Assembly: GCA_903970295.1 (NCBI GenBank)
Contig: CAJCHQ010000605.1
Coordinates: 1-9,816 of the forward strand
From: Bryobacterales bacterium
Lineage (GTDB): Bacteria > Cyanobacteriota > Vampirovibrionia > Obscuribacterales > Obscuribacteraceae
Direction: 5' to 3'
Length of the DNA: 9,816 nt
Within the stretch, counting starts at the first letter, position 1, and every line of letters starts with the position of its first letter. The position numbers were made by a program, and so were the translations under genes. Shown here piece after piece: positions 1 to 6,592 of this stretch. The notes below the pieces were generated by a model. That model worked only from the letters and a program-made list of their open reading frames with translations. It was not told where the DNA came from and did no database searches.

Positions 1-268
1 CCAGGGAAATATTGTTAGTCTGATCTCGCCCGATCTTGCTCACTGATTGAGTGAGGGGGAAACTTTCGTTCGTCAGCTTGTTGAAGAGAAAGGCTGGACG
101 CGCCTGCTTGGAAGACGTCTCCGCCCGCCGCGGCATCTGTATATCTGCCCGTTCCGGCTGCGGAGTTCTGCCACCATCATTGCGCAGAGTGGTACCGCAG
201 ACGCTACATCTGCCTTCCTGATTGATCAGGCCACCGCACCTGGCGCATTCAGTGCCACTCATGGACAT
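1..268 (-). CDS. Zinc-ribbon plus FHA-domain protein, 3' end cut by window edge
   Basis: Reading the minus strand from the ATG at 266-268 gives 89 open codons with no stop before the left edge. Residues 7-25 form a short zinc ribbon with Cys 8, 11, 21 and 24 (CARCGG ... CSVCGT). A polar, Pro/Arg/Gln-rich linker follows (about 30-57). From about residue 59 the sequence looks like the start of a forkhead-associated domain: FPLTQSVSKIGRDQTNNISL has the family's GR pair (G80-R81), whose Arg normally contacts the phosphate, and the 'NxI.L' strand. FHA domains bind phosphothreonine peptides. The start lies 6 bases after the PP2C stop, so the two genes are almost certainly co-transcribed and perhaps translationally coupled. 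A second ATG two codons on (260-262) is equally possible. The rest of the FHA fold (SxxH, N) is outside the window, so the FHA call rests on its first strands only. Confidence 0.72.
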   Translation of the reverse strand, partial: MSMSGTECARCGGLINQEGRCSVCGTTLRNDGGRTPQPERADIQMPRRAETSSKQARPAFLFNKLTNESFPLTQSVSKIGRDQTNNISL

Positions 269-274
269 CCGTTT

Positions 275-1039
275 CTACTTGACCCCGTTGCCAGAGTCCT
301 CATCTAAATATTGAATCACTACCACCGTCACGTTGTCAGGTGCGCCGCCGTCAAGCGTTTGTTTAACGAGCTCTTCGCAGACTACGTCCGGTTCGTGTTT
401 CTTACCCACCACATCACAAATTTGCTCATCTCTCAGAACTGTCGGTAGACCGTCCGAGCAAAGAACAACCCAATCTTTAGGTTTGACTTCGACTGGCGTC
501 TGGTCGATTTCGACCTTTTCTTCGTGACCTAGGCATCTGGTTATTAAATTTTTGTAAGGATTGATTCGAGCTTGTTCTTCAGTCAATCGGCCGGCTCGAA
601 CCATCTCTTGCACAACTGAATGATCGTTTGTCAAAAGCACAGGTTTGCCATCTCGGAGCAGATACGCTCTTGAATCGCCGACGTGAGCTATTTCCAGGAT
701 ATTGCCATCCGCTTGCACTGCGACAACTACTGTCGTGCCCATGCCCCGCACGCTGGAATCTTCTTCAGCTTGCTGCCAGACAGTTTGATTGGCGAGGTTG
801 ACGGTCTCAAGAAGCCACTTTTGAATCGAATCGCGATCCGATACCGGTGGGGGGAGGTCCTTCCAACGCTTTTCAATTGCCTCTACGGCCAGTTTGCTTG
901 CCTTGGCGCCACCAACAGCGCCACCCATTCCATCAGCGACAGCGAAAACCCGATTATCCGGGCTCACGTAGTAATTGTCTTCATTTCGCTGACGCTGGCA
1001 ACCCGCATCAGTTCGTGCAGCCGCACGCCATTTCAGCAT
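275..1039 (-). CDS. PP2C-family serine/threonine phosphatase
   Basis: A 254-residue soluble phosphatase of the metal-dependent PPM/PP2C type, which removes phosphate from phospho-Ser/Thr proteins. The family motifs appear in order: DxG with R..NED (residues 11-21), VADGMGG (34-40, metal Asp36), GMGTT (99-103), HVGDSRAYLLRDG (119-131), TNDHS (137-141), CSDGL (194-198, metal Asp196) and APDNVT (233-238, Asp235). Length equals a bare catalytic domain, with no sensor or membrane part, as in the PrpC/Stp type. The ATG at 1037-1039 is chosen because GGAG lies 7 bases before it and the fold begins at once. A start at 1093 would overlap the upstream gene and add a non-conserved stretch. It begins 25 bases after the ABC1-family gene and ends 6 bases before the FHA gene. 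This suggests that it reverses phosphorylation read by the FHA protein; that pairing is inferred. Confidence 0.93.
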   Translation of the reverse strand: MLKWRAAARTDAGCQRQRNEDNYYVSPDNRVFAVADGMGGAVGGAKASKLAVEAIEKRWKDLPPPVSDRDSIQKWLLETVNLANQTVWQQAEEDSSVRGMGTTVVVAVQADGNILEIAHVGDSRAYLLRDGKPVLLTNDHSVVQEMVRAGRLTEEQARINPYKNLITRCLGHEEKVEIDQTPVEVKPKDWVVLCSDGLPTVLRDEQICDVVGKKHEPDVVCEELVKQTLDGGAPDNVTVVVIQYLDEDSGNGVK

Positions 1040-1064
1040 CGTTGTTCTCCGTTGCCCCCTTGAA

Positions 1065-4061
1065 TTACCGTCTTTCTTGGAATGCCTTTCCAAGAAGAAC
1101 TACCAAATGCCACATTATTATTGCCCCCATTACACCATTTCCAATCAGAAAATAGGTTGCATAGGATCTATATTCTGGATAATAGCTCTCAAGAAGAAAC
1201 AGAAAGATTACTACCAGGCCACAAACACTAAGTGTAATCTGTTGAACAAAGCTTTTCTGCACTTTAGTTTCCAATAAGTAAATTTGTTGTCGAAAATCTG
1301 CGACAGATAATTCGACCATCTCTTTGCCTTCGGAAATTTTCTGACTGGCGCTGGCTGAGGGCGCCATCCGCTTGGCTTTTCGCTCACCCGAAGATATTGC
1401 TTCAGGCGCGGTCAAAACCTCTGCTTTGCCATTTTCTGTGGCTTGGGTGCGCTTGACTGTGGCCTCATCGAGTTTGGCTGCATGAGCCTCTTTGGTTGCG
1501 AGCTTGGGCAACAGATCTTCTTTTTCTGTTGCAATCGATTTTGAGCCAGGCTGGTTGATTTTGGCTTGCGATGCGCCGAGTGGTGCTTCCTGATGATTTT
1601 TTTGGGGCGGCGATAAACTTGCTGTGTGACTGATAAGCTTCGACTTGCGTTTGCCTAAGCCAAGAATTTCTCGGCCGGCCGAAAGTTTGGCGGCGCTGTT
1701 GCGATAAGCCTCTTGCCCGAATCGGAAAAATACTTTGAGGAGGGGACCAAAAGCGGTGGGTTCTGTCAGCAACCATCTTTGTATGAATGGTTTGGCCGCT
1801 TCGACGAAACTAAAGTTCGGTTGTAAGGTGCGAGCAATCCCTTCTAATGAGCTGCCAGCACGCAAAAGGTAGGCCAAATTGGCAGGCAGTCGCAGAGCTC
1901 GCTCGAGGGCTATCTGATCGATATCTCGTTCGAGGTTTGTGAAATCCAGCTCTCGGAAGGTCTTTCCCGAGTAGTAGTCAATGAAGGGAGTGAGCGTGCG
2001 AATAACTTGAACTTTGGCTGCGTCTTCTTTGAGAACTCCCAATTCGACCAGATGCGCTGCCACGTTTTCACGTTTCTTATCGATTACCGAAGTGACGCAG
2101 CCGGCGATTGCCACCCTCTGAGCGGCGCTGATTTCGCCCATCATGCCGAAGTCGTAAATGATGATCTTGCCATCATCGTCTACCGCTAAATTTCCGGCGT
2201 GGGGGTCGGCATGAAAAAATCCATGGATCAAAACTTGCTCGAGATAGCAGTAAATCAGGTTGTTTCCGATTTCTTCGAGATCGAACCCGCGGGCTTTCAG
2301 TTTATCCAATTGGTCGATTTTAGTGCCGGGCGCGTATTCGAGTGTCAATACGTGACGACCAGTATGGCGCCAAATCACGCGAGGAATTCTCACTCGCTCT
2401 TGATCTTTTAGGGCAACGCGCATGCGATCCGCGTTTTTGCCTTCCTGCAAATAATCGATTTCGGAAAATAGTGTCCTGCCGAATTCGTCTGAAAGCGCAA
2501 GCCAGCTGTCCCATTCACCGTCTGGTTTGAGCCGGCGTCCCCACCGAATAAATGTGCGCATATAGCCGAGATCCTGGTAAAAACGCTGGGCCAGATCCGG
2601 GCGCTGTACTTTAACGACAACCGAACGTCCGTCTTTTAATTGTGCTCGATGCACCTGACCGATCGAAGCAGATGCGATCGGCTCATAGTCAAATTCGGCA
2701 AAGATGTGTTCCGGTGATTGACCCAGCTCTTTGCCGATCGTTTGCTGCACGATTTCGACTTCGAATGGTGGCACCTTGTCCTGGAGCGTCACCAGTTCAT
2801 CGGCCATTTCCTGGGTCAAGAAGTCACGGCGAACGGAGAGAAATTGTCCTAGCTTGATAAATGTCGGACCGAATTCCACAAGCGCTTCGCGAAATCTGAT
2901 CGCGAAGGCAGTTCTCCGCTCTTTCTCGGAGACCTCTTTGTCTGGGAACCATTTATTCTTCGCGCCCTGTTTGCTCAGGCTGATCACCGTTCTAGCCATG
3001 CGCCAGAAGCGCTTGTCGTTGACGATGCGGCTGGGCATGACGGCTTGATCGGCCAGTCGGGCATCATATAGTGGGGCACCAGTCGGCGAAAGATTGCAGA
3101 TCGCGGGCACGAAATTGGCACCGCTAGCGACACCGGGGGCTGCTGTCGGGGTGCCGAGATTGCCATCATTCGCGGTATCATGAGGGGCGAGCGTTTTGGT
3201 TGGCTCTTCCGCAATCGGTGGTGCAGTGATTTCAGTGCCACTGGCTGCGTACGACAGGTCACTAATTTCTGCTCGACCCGCAACCGTGACTGGCACTGCC
3301 CCGAACTTATCGGGTTCTTTGGGGACGGCCCGTTTTTTTTCGGGAAAGACTTTTTCGTGGCTTTTCGCCTGACTGGCAGTATTTCTTGTGTTGGCTTGCT
3401 CGCTCGGCTTCGTGCGCGGCTCTTGTGGATCGGTACTGCTTTTGACTGGGCCTTCTCCAGTTTTACTTTTCAACAAGAAGTCGCGTTCCTGCTGCAGTAA
3501 GTCTCTCTCTTTAGCCAACTCCAATCGTAATTCGGCTAACACATCTTTCAAGTCTGCGACTTCGCCGTCTGGGCTCGGGTCGGCTGAAGGCTTGGGAGGC
3601 TGTGAGAGTGGGGTCGAATCGTCAAACGAGACAACTGCATCCCGAGCTTCAGTCACCTCTTCTGCCTCGGTTGCGCCGGTTGGCGGGCTCGCCTCTACCG
3701 AATCTAGTGCAATTGGTGCTGCGGTAACTTCTACCGCGCCATCTTGCTTCGTCGCTTCTGTTGCGTCATTTGCGGCTTGTTCGGGGGCAGGCGTTAAAGC
3801 GATCTCAAGATCGCTTTCGCTGACAAGGCTGGCTATCACTGTGTTTTGATCGGCGAATGGTTCAATTTCCGAGTTGGCTTCGGTTTGAGCTTGCTCATCG
3901 ATCAGTGCAGCATCAGCTTCAGCCTGGCCTGTCCCGGAGCGATCGATGTCAGTGCTGCCGGCGTCAGTGTCCGGCTCCGCTTCAATTGCTTCTGCCGAGT
4001 GACTATTGGTCAGCTTATTTGCAGCACCGCGGTCTTTCTCTGAGGAATTGGTGGCAGTCAT
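1065..4061 (-). CDS. ABC1/UbiB-family atypical kinase-like membrane protein with long disordered N-terminus
   Basis: A 998-residue protein, nearly twice the usual 500-560 of UbiB/AarF proteins. Residues 1-340 are low-complexity, rich in Ala, Glu, Asp, Thr and Ser, with one coiled coil at about 165-200. The ABC1 domain spans about 345-790 with every hallmark: KLGQ (403-406, the KxGQ motif), a Ser/Ala-rich loop ASASIGQV (463-470), VVVKVQRP (481-488, ATP Lys484), SEIDY (533-537), HADPHAGN (617-624) and YDFG (636-639). Residues 800-915 are again charged and disordered. A short coil (917-938) and two hydrophobic segments (about 942-959 and 967-990) anchor the C-terminus, as in UbiB. Family members are ATPases or atypical kinases tied to quinone/isoprenoid metabolism. 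The KxGQ motif is known to restrain protein-kinase activity in this family, so the substrate here is open. The ATG at 4059-4061 has AAGGG 5 bases upstream. It probably heads an operon with the phosphatase and FHA genes. Confidence 0.92.
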   Translation of the reverse strand: MTATNSSEKDRGAANKLTNSHSAEAIEAEPDTDAGSTDIDRSGTGQAEADAALIDEQAQTEANSEIEPFADQNTVIASLVSESDLEIALTPAPEQAANDATEATKQDGAVEVTAAPIALDSVEASPPTGATEAEEVTEARDAVVSFDDSTPLSQPPKPSADPSPDGEVADLKDVLAELRLELAKERDLLQQERDFLLKSKTGEGPVKSSTDPQEPRTKPSEQANTRNTASQAKSHEKVFPEKKRAVPKEPDKFGAVPVTVAGRAEISDLSYAASGTEITAPPIAEEPTKTLAPHDTANDGNLGTPTAAPGVASGANFVPAICNLSPTGAPLYDARLADQAVMPSRIVNDKRFWRMARTVISLSKQGAKNKWFPDKEVSEKERRTAFAIRFREALVEFGPTFIKLGQFLSVRRDFLTQEMADELVTLQDKVPPFEVEIVQQTIGKELGQSPEHIFAEFDYEPIASASIGQVHRAQLKDGRSVVVKVQRPDLAQRFYQDLGYMRTFIRWGRRLKPDGEWDSWLALSDEFGRTLFSEIDYLQEGKNADRMRVALKDQERVRIPRVIWRHTGRHVLTLEYAPGTKIDQLDKLKARGFDLEEIGNNLIYCYLEQVLIHGFFHADPHAGNLAVDDDGKIIIYDFGMMGEISAAQRVAIAGCVTSVIDKKRENVAAHLVELGVLKEDAAKVQVIRTLTPFIDYYSGKTFRELDFTNLERDIDQIALERALRLPANLAYLLRAGSSLEGIARTLQPNFSFVEAAKPFIQRWLLTEPTAFGPLLKVFFRFGQEAYRNSAAKLSAGREILGLGKRKSKLISHTASLSPPQKNHQEAPLGASQAKINQPGSKSIATEKEDLLPKLATKEAHAAKLDEATVKRTQATENGKAEVLTAPEAISSGERKAKRMAPSASASQKISEGKEMVELSVADFRQQIYLLETKVQKSFVQQITLSVCGLVVIFLFLLESYYPEYRSYATYFLIGNGVMGAIIMWHLVVLLGKAFQERR

Positions 4062-4083
4062 GACACAGCCCTTGCTGATTTAG

Positions 4084-4098
4084 GAAGCCCTTGGCTTC
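4084..4098. other. Short perfect stem-loop between phasin-like and ABC1 genes
   Basis: GAAGCC (4084-4089), loop CTT, GGCTTC (4093-4098): a perfect 6-bp stem. It lies in the 72-base gap after the phasin-like stop codon and before the ABC1-gene start. No run of T follows on the minus strand, so it does not look like a standard intrinsic terminator. It could be an mRNA-processing or stabilising hairpin that separates expression of the two genes. The role is inferred. Confidence 0.35.
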
Positions 4099-4133
4099 TC
4101 TTGGCCTTCGCGGGTGTTCGGCTGCTCGCCTAT

Positions 4134-4505
4134 CTAAACTGTGGCGCGCATTTGGCGCAATTCTGCGATTTCTGCTCTCAGAGTGGCGATTTCCGCACGC
4201 AACTCGTTGATTTCGGTGGTATCGCCAAGGGCGCCGAGGGTGATGTCAGCTACTTGACGACGAAATTTCTCGCGAGTTTGATTTTCAAGAACTTCCGAGC
4301 GTTGCCAAATGTTCTGCGAAACATCGCCCAATGCGTGCATGACTTTTTCTTTTACTTCATGCAATTGGTCGTTGCCGTTCGACTTATACTCGCCGGCTTT
4401 GGCCGTGAGAGAGTCGATCGCATCTTCAACGCGTTCACGACTGACCTCGAAAGCTGCTTTCGCCAGAAAGAAGACTTTGAAAACGGGGCGCAAATTCGAA
4501 AACAC
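4134..4505 (-). CDS. Phasin-like coiled-coil protein (polyhydroxyalkanoate granule protein family?)
   Basis: A 123-residue, all-helical, highly charged protein with no signal peptide or membrane segment. The N-terminus is amphipathic (LRPVFKVFFLAKAAFEVSRE, about 5-24). A long helical middle follows, and the C-terminus is a Leu/Ile heptad coil (INELRAEIATLRAEIAELRQ, about 98-117). This order matches small phasin/PhaF-PhaI-type proteins that coat polyhydroxyalkanoate granules, but such coiled coils are easy to mimic. The start is GTG at 4503-4505, supported by GGAGG 8 bases upstream (CTGGAGGTTAAGTAA before GTG). It is the first gene of the minus-strand series, 72 bases before the ABC1-family gene, and is divergent from arginase. 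No PHA synthase gene is in view. Alternatives are a generic stress or nucleoid-associated coiled-coil protein. Confidence 0.6.
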   Translation of the reverse strand: MFSNLRPVFKVFFLAKAAFEVSRERVEDAIDSLTAKAGEYKSNGNDQLHEVKEKVMHALGDVSQNIWQRSEVLENQTREKFRRQVADITLGALGDTTEINELRAEIATLRAEIAELRQMRATV

Positions 4506-4785
4506 TTACTTAACCTCCAGGTCTCTAATTCAAATCCTTCCGCGAAACTCGACAGAATCTATGCCACACCATTCGAGTTGCTTTGATCTTTGCTGAGCAA
4601 GCTGAGAACCAAAGGTGGTGACTTCAGCGCAAAATCGCGTCAGGGAAAGACAAATGTATCCGGAAATTATACACTAGGAGGCATGGAAGGGCGCTCGCAG
4701 CAGGGTAGCAAAACTACAATGTGTTACCGAAGCTCACGCCAGGCGCTCGGTGTCTTTAGACTGTGTCGTAGATAAAGGATGGCCT
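4506..4785. promoter_or_regulatory. Divergent intergenic region between phasin-like gene and arginase
   Basis: 280 bases with no convincing gene. It must hold the promoters of both flanking genes. On the minus strand a perfect TATAAT lies at 4666-4671 but has no recognisable -35 at 16-18 bases. On the plus strand TATACA overlaps it (4668-4673), with AAGACA 15 bases upstream (4647-4652). An orphan strong SD-like AGGAGG sits at 4676-4681, with an ATG only one base after it. That ATG opens a 30-codon arginine-rich frame ending at 4775 (treated under findings). No tRNA-like fold is seen. Confidence 0.4.
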
Positions 4786-5787
4786 GTGGCTTCGCATATC
4801 AAGTCCAAATCTGACGGAAAAGCCGGTACGCCGGGATTAGAAGAGAAATCCGAGCGCGAGCGCAAGCCGGCCAAGAAGCGCTCTGGTTCGGTCACGCTGA
4901 TTTATGTCCCCATCTATTTTGGTGGACCGCATAAGGGCGTGAGTATGGGTCCAGCTGCCATGCGTGTTCAAGAGGTGGGCGAACGCGTTCGCCGTTTAGG
5001 GTTCGAAATCGCCCATGAAGTGGAAATCGATATCCCGGCTTCTGTTTGTTGGCATGAAACTTCTGTTTCTAAATGCGTTCCCGAGATTTTCGCCGTTAGT
5101 CAAGCAGTCGCTAATGCGGTTGAGGCAGCGCTTGCAGCCGGGACAATTCCGATCACGATCGGCGGCGATCATAGTTTAGCTATTGGCAGCATCGCCGGAG
5201 TTGCCAGTCACTTCCGCAAACAGGAAAAGAGTTTCGGACTGATGTGGTTTGATGCCCATGGCGACATCAATACGCCCGCCACTTCCAACAGCGGCAATGT
5301 GCACGGAATGCCCCTAGCGGTCTCTCTCGGACACGGCGACCAGAAGCTTGTCGATCTGTGTGGCTTTTCGCCCAAGCTGCAGCCAAACCGTGCAGCTCTA
5401 ATTGGCATTCGCGATCTTGATGATGGTGAGCGAGAGATGATCGATTCTTCCGGTATATCTGCGTTTACGATGAGTGAGATCGATCATCTCGGACTCGCTC
5501 GGGTGACCGATTTAGCTCTCGGCGCAGTAGGCTCGGACGTGGCCGGAGTTCATGTCTCCTTCGATATCGATGTCATCGATCCCGAAGTGGCACCGGGTGT
5601 CAGCTGTCCGGCGGCTGGAGGTTTGAGTTATCGCGAGAGTCATTTCGCCCTCGAACTCTTGGCTCAGTCGGAGTTGCTCTGTTCGATCGACATTGTGGAA
5701 TTGAATCCGGCATTCGATCTTCGCAGCAAAACGGCCAAACTCGCTACCGAATTAGTGCTCTCAGCACTCGGCAAACGCATTCTTTAA
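4786..5787 (+). CDS. rocF: Arginase (arginine to ornithine + urea)
   Basis: A 333-residue enzyme of the ureohydrolase fold. It binds two Mn ions through His129 (GGDHS, 126-130), Asp156/His158/Asp160 (DAHGD) and Asp260/Asp262 (SFDID). The arginase-type substrate loop SGNVHGMPLA (169-178) and the motifs APGV...GGLSYRESH (269-286) and VELNP (304-308) match bacterial RocF arginases better than agmatinases, so arginine is the likely substrate. The cytosolic product ornithine feeds amino-acid and polyamine metabolism. The start chosen is GTG at 4786, because AAGGA (4775-4779) lies 6 bases upstream. A GTG at 4750 has only a weak site. Either way there is a basic, Lys/Glu-rich N-terminal extension of about 34 residues before the first strand (TLIYVPIYFGG), longer than usual. 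It stands alone on the plus strand, 138 bases before lexA, with no arginine transporter or rocD nearby. Confidence 0.92.
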   Translation: MASHIKSKSDGKAGTPGLEEKSERERKPAKKRSGSVTLIYVPIYFGGPHKGVSMGPAAMRVQEVGERVRRLGFEIAHEVEIDIPASVCWHETSVSKCVPEIFAVSQAVANAVEAALAAGTIPITIGGDHSLAIGSIAGVASHFRKQEKSFGLMWFDAHGDINTPATSNSGNVHGMPLAVSLGHGDQKLVDLCGFSPKLQPNRAALIGIRDLDDGEREMIDSSGISAFTMSEIDHLGLARVTDLALGAVGSDVAGVHVSFDIDVIDPEVAPGVSCPAAGGLSYRESHFALELLAQSELLCSIDIVELNPAFDLRSKTAKLATELVLSALGKRIL

Positions 5788-5825
5788 AGTGCACTCTTTT
5801 TCCAAGCCACCGTGAATGGTGCGAA

Positions 5826-5844
5826 GTTCGAGAAATCACCGAAC
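5826..5844. repeat. Inverted repeat GTTCG-N9-CGAAC upstream of lexA
   Basis: Perfect 5-bp arms spaced by 9 bases, lying 19 bases upstream of the likely -35 box of lexA. It could be an operator, but the arrangement (GTTC first, GAAC second) is the reverse of the Gram-positive LexA box, so no regulator is assigned. A chance occurrence is possible. Confidence 0.3.
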
Positions 5845-5862
5845 CGACCAAAAATTTCAGGC

Positions 5863-5891
5863 TAGACATAAGAGAATGTGCATACTATACT
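5863..5891 (+). promoter_or_regulatory. lexA promoter, sigma70 type
   Basis: TAGACA (5863-5868, 5 of 6 to the -35 consensus), 17-base spacer, TATACT (5886-5891, 5 of 6 to the -10 consensus). Transcription would start near 5898, giving a leader of about 28 bases to the lexA ATG at 5926. This placement also argues against translation from the in-frame GTG at 5878, which would lie upstream of the transcript start. Confidence 0.65.
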
Positions 5892-5899
5892 TACGTATG
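5881..5899. promoter_or_regulatory. Candidate operator: CATAC-N9-GTATG over the lexA -10 box
   Basis: A perfect inverted repeat (arms 5881-5885 and 5895-5899) encloses the TATACT -10 box, where a dimeric repressor would block RNA polymerase. LexA usually represses its own gene, so LexA is the first candidate to bind here. The motif does not match the well-known Gram-positive or cyanobacterial LexA boxes exactly, so the assignment is inferred from position and symmetry. Confidence 0.45.
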
Positions 5900-5925
5900 T
5901 GCTCAACGGCGCTTTAGGGGTATTT

Positions 5926-6591
5926 ATGACTGATTCGCTTAAAGATCTACAGCTGGAGAGCCTTCCGGCTCGACAAAGGGACGTCCTGTCCATGATCATT
6001 CGTCTGACGGACGAAAATAGTTACCCTCCGACTCTAGCCGAGTTGGCTAAGGCTCTGGGCTTAAAAAATCGGATGACAGTTCATCAGCACGTAGCGGCCC
6101 TTAAGAAAAAAGGTTTTGTCCTCTGGGAGCCGGGTTTGAACCGGTCGCTGCGAGTGGTTGGTGCTTTCACACAGCCTAAAGCTGATGACACAGGTGAAGA
6201 TGAAGAAACGCCTCCCAACGGATTACCATTTGCCGGCACGATTGCTGCCGGTCGACCGATTGATGCGGTGGAAGCTGCTGAATATCTGGAGATCGACAAT
6301 CGTTACGCTAGTGAGGGTTGCTATGCCTTGAAGGTCAAAGGCGACTCGATGATCGAAGACGGTATTTATGATGGTGACTTTGTCATCGTCAAACCGAATC
6401 CGTCTCCCTTGAATGGGGAGGTTGTCGTCGCCTTGTTAGAAGATGGAACTGCCACTCTGAAGCGTTTCTTCAAAGAAAATGGTCGCTTCCGATTGCAACC
6501 TGCCAATAGCGAGTTGCAGCCGATATTCATCGACTCGATGAACGATTTGACTATTCGTGGAACAGTGGTGGCACTTTTCCGAAAGCTTTAG
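5926..6591 (+). CDS. lexA: LexA SOS repressor (self-cleaving)
   Basis: A 221-residue repressor of the DNA-damage response. Residues 10-78 form the LexA winged-helix DNA-binding domain: PARQRDVL, then PPTLAELAKALGLKNRMTVH with ALKKKGFV. An acidic linker (about 82-98) leads to the S24-type peptidase domain. The Ala-Gly cleavage site is in TIAAGRP (A108-G109), and the catalytic pair is Ser141 (KGDSMIEDG) and Lys179 (TATLKRF), so RecA-stimulated self-cleavage should work. The start is the ATG at 5926 with AGGGG 5 bases upstream. An earlier in-frame GTG (5878) would overlap the promoter and add 16 unrelated residues. Recognition-helix residues (LKNRMTVHQH) differ from the common Gram-positive pattern (LSSTSTVHRH), which may explain a non-standard operator. 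The gene probably stands alone. Its stop is one base from the stop of the convergent zinc-ribbon gene. Confidence 0.95.
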   Translation: MTDSLKDLQLESLPARQRDVLSMIIRLTDENSYPPTLAELAKALGLKNRMTVHQHVAALKKKGFVLWEPGLNRSLRVVGAFTQPKADDTGEDEETPPNGLPFAGTIAAGRPIDAVEAAEYLEIDNRYASEGCYALKVKGDSMIEDGIYDGDFVIVKPNPSPLNGEVVVALLEDGTATLKRFFKENGRFRLQPANSELQPIFIDSMNDLTIRGTVVALFRKL

Positions 6592-6592
6592 G

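Noticed and set aside
47..307. 86-codon plus-strand frame at the left end
   Set aside because: Opposite the zinc-ribbon/FHA frame, which has clear domain motifs and operon spacing. The plus-strand product resembles nothing.
3388..3849. 153-codon plus-strand frame (Ser/Ala/Val-rich) opposite the ABC1-family gene
   Set aside because: It is antisense to the low-complexity N-terminal region of a well-supported gene and its composition mirrors that bias. No SD and no domain.
4750..4785. GTG 4750 as arginase start
   Set aside because: Weak ribosome site; GTG 4786 has AAGGA at 6 bases. It remains possible but less likely.
4786..5787. Agmatinase (speB) instead of arginase
   Set aside because: The SGNVHGMPLA loop and GGLSYRESH are arginase-type; agmatinases differ in this loop.
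5788..5812. AGTGCACT followed by CTTTTT as arginase terminator
   Set aside because: The palindrome has no loop and cannot form a stable stem; the T-run alone is not enough.
5878..5925. GTG 5878 as lexA start
   Set aside because: It lies upstream of the -10 box and predicted transcript start and has no SD; the ATG at 5926 has AGGGG and begins the LexA fold.
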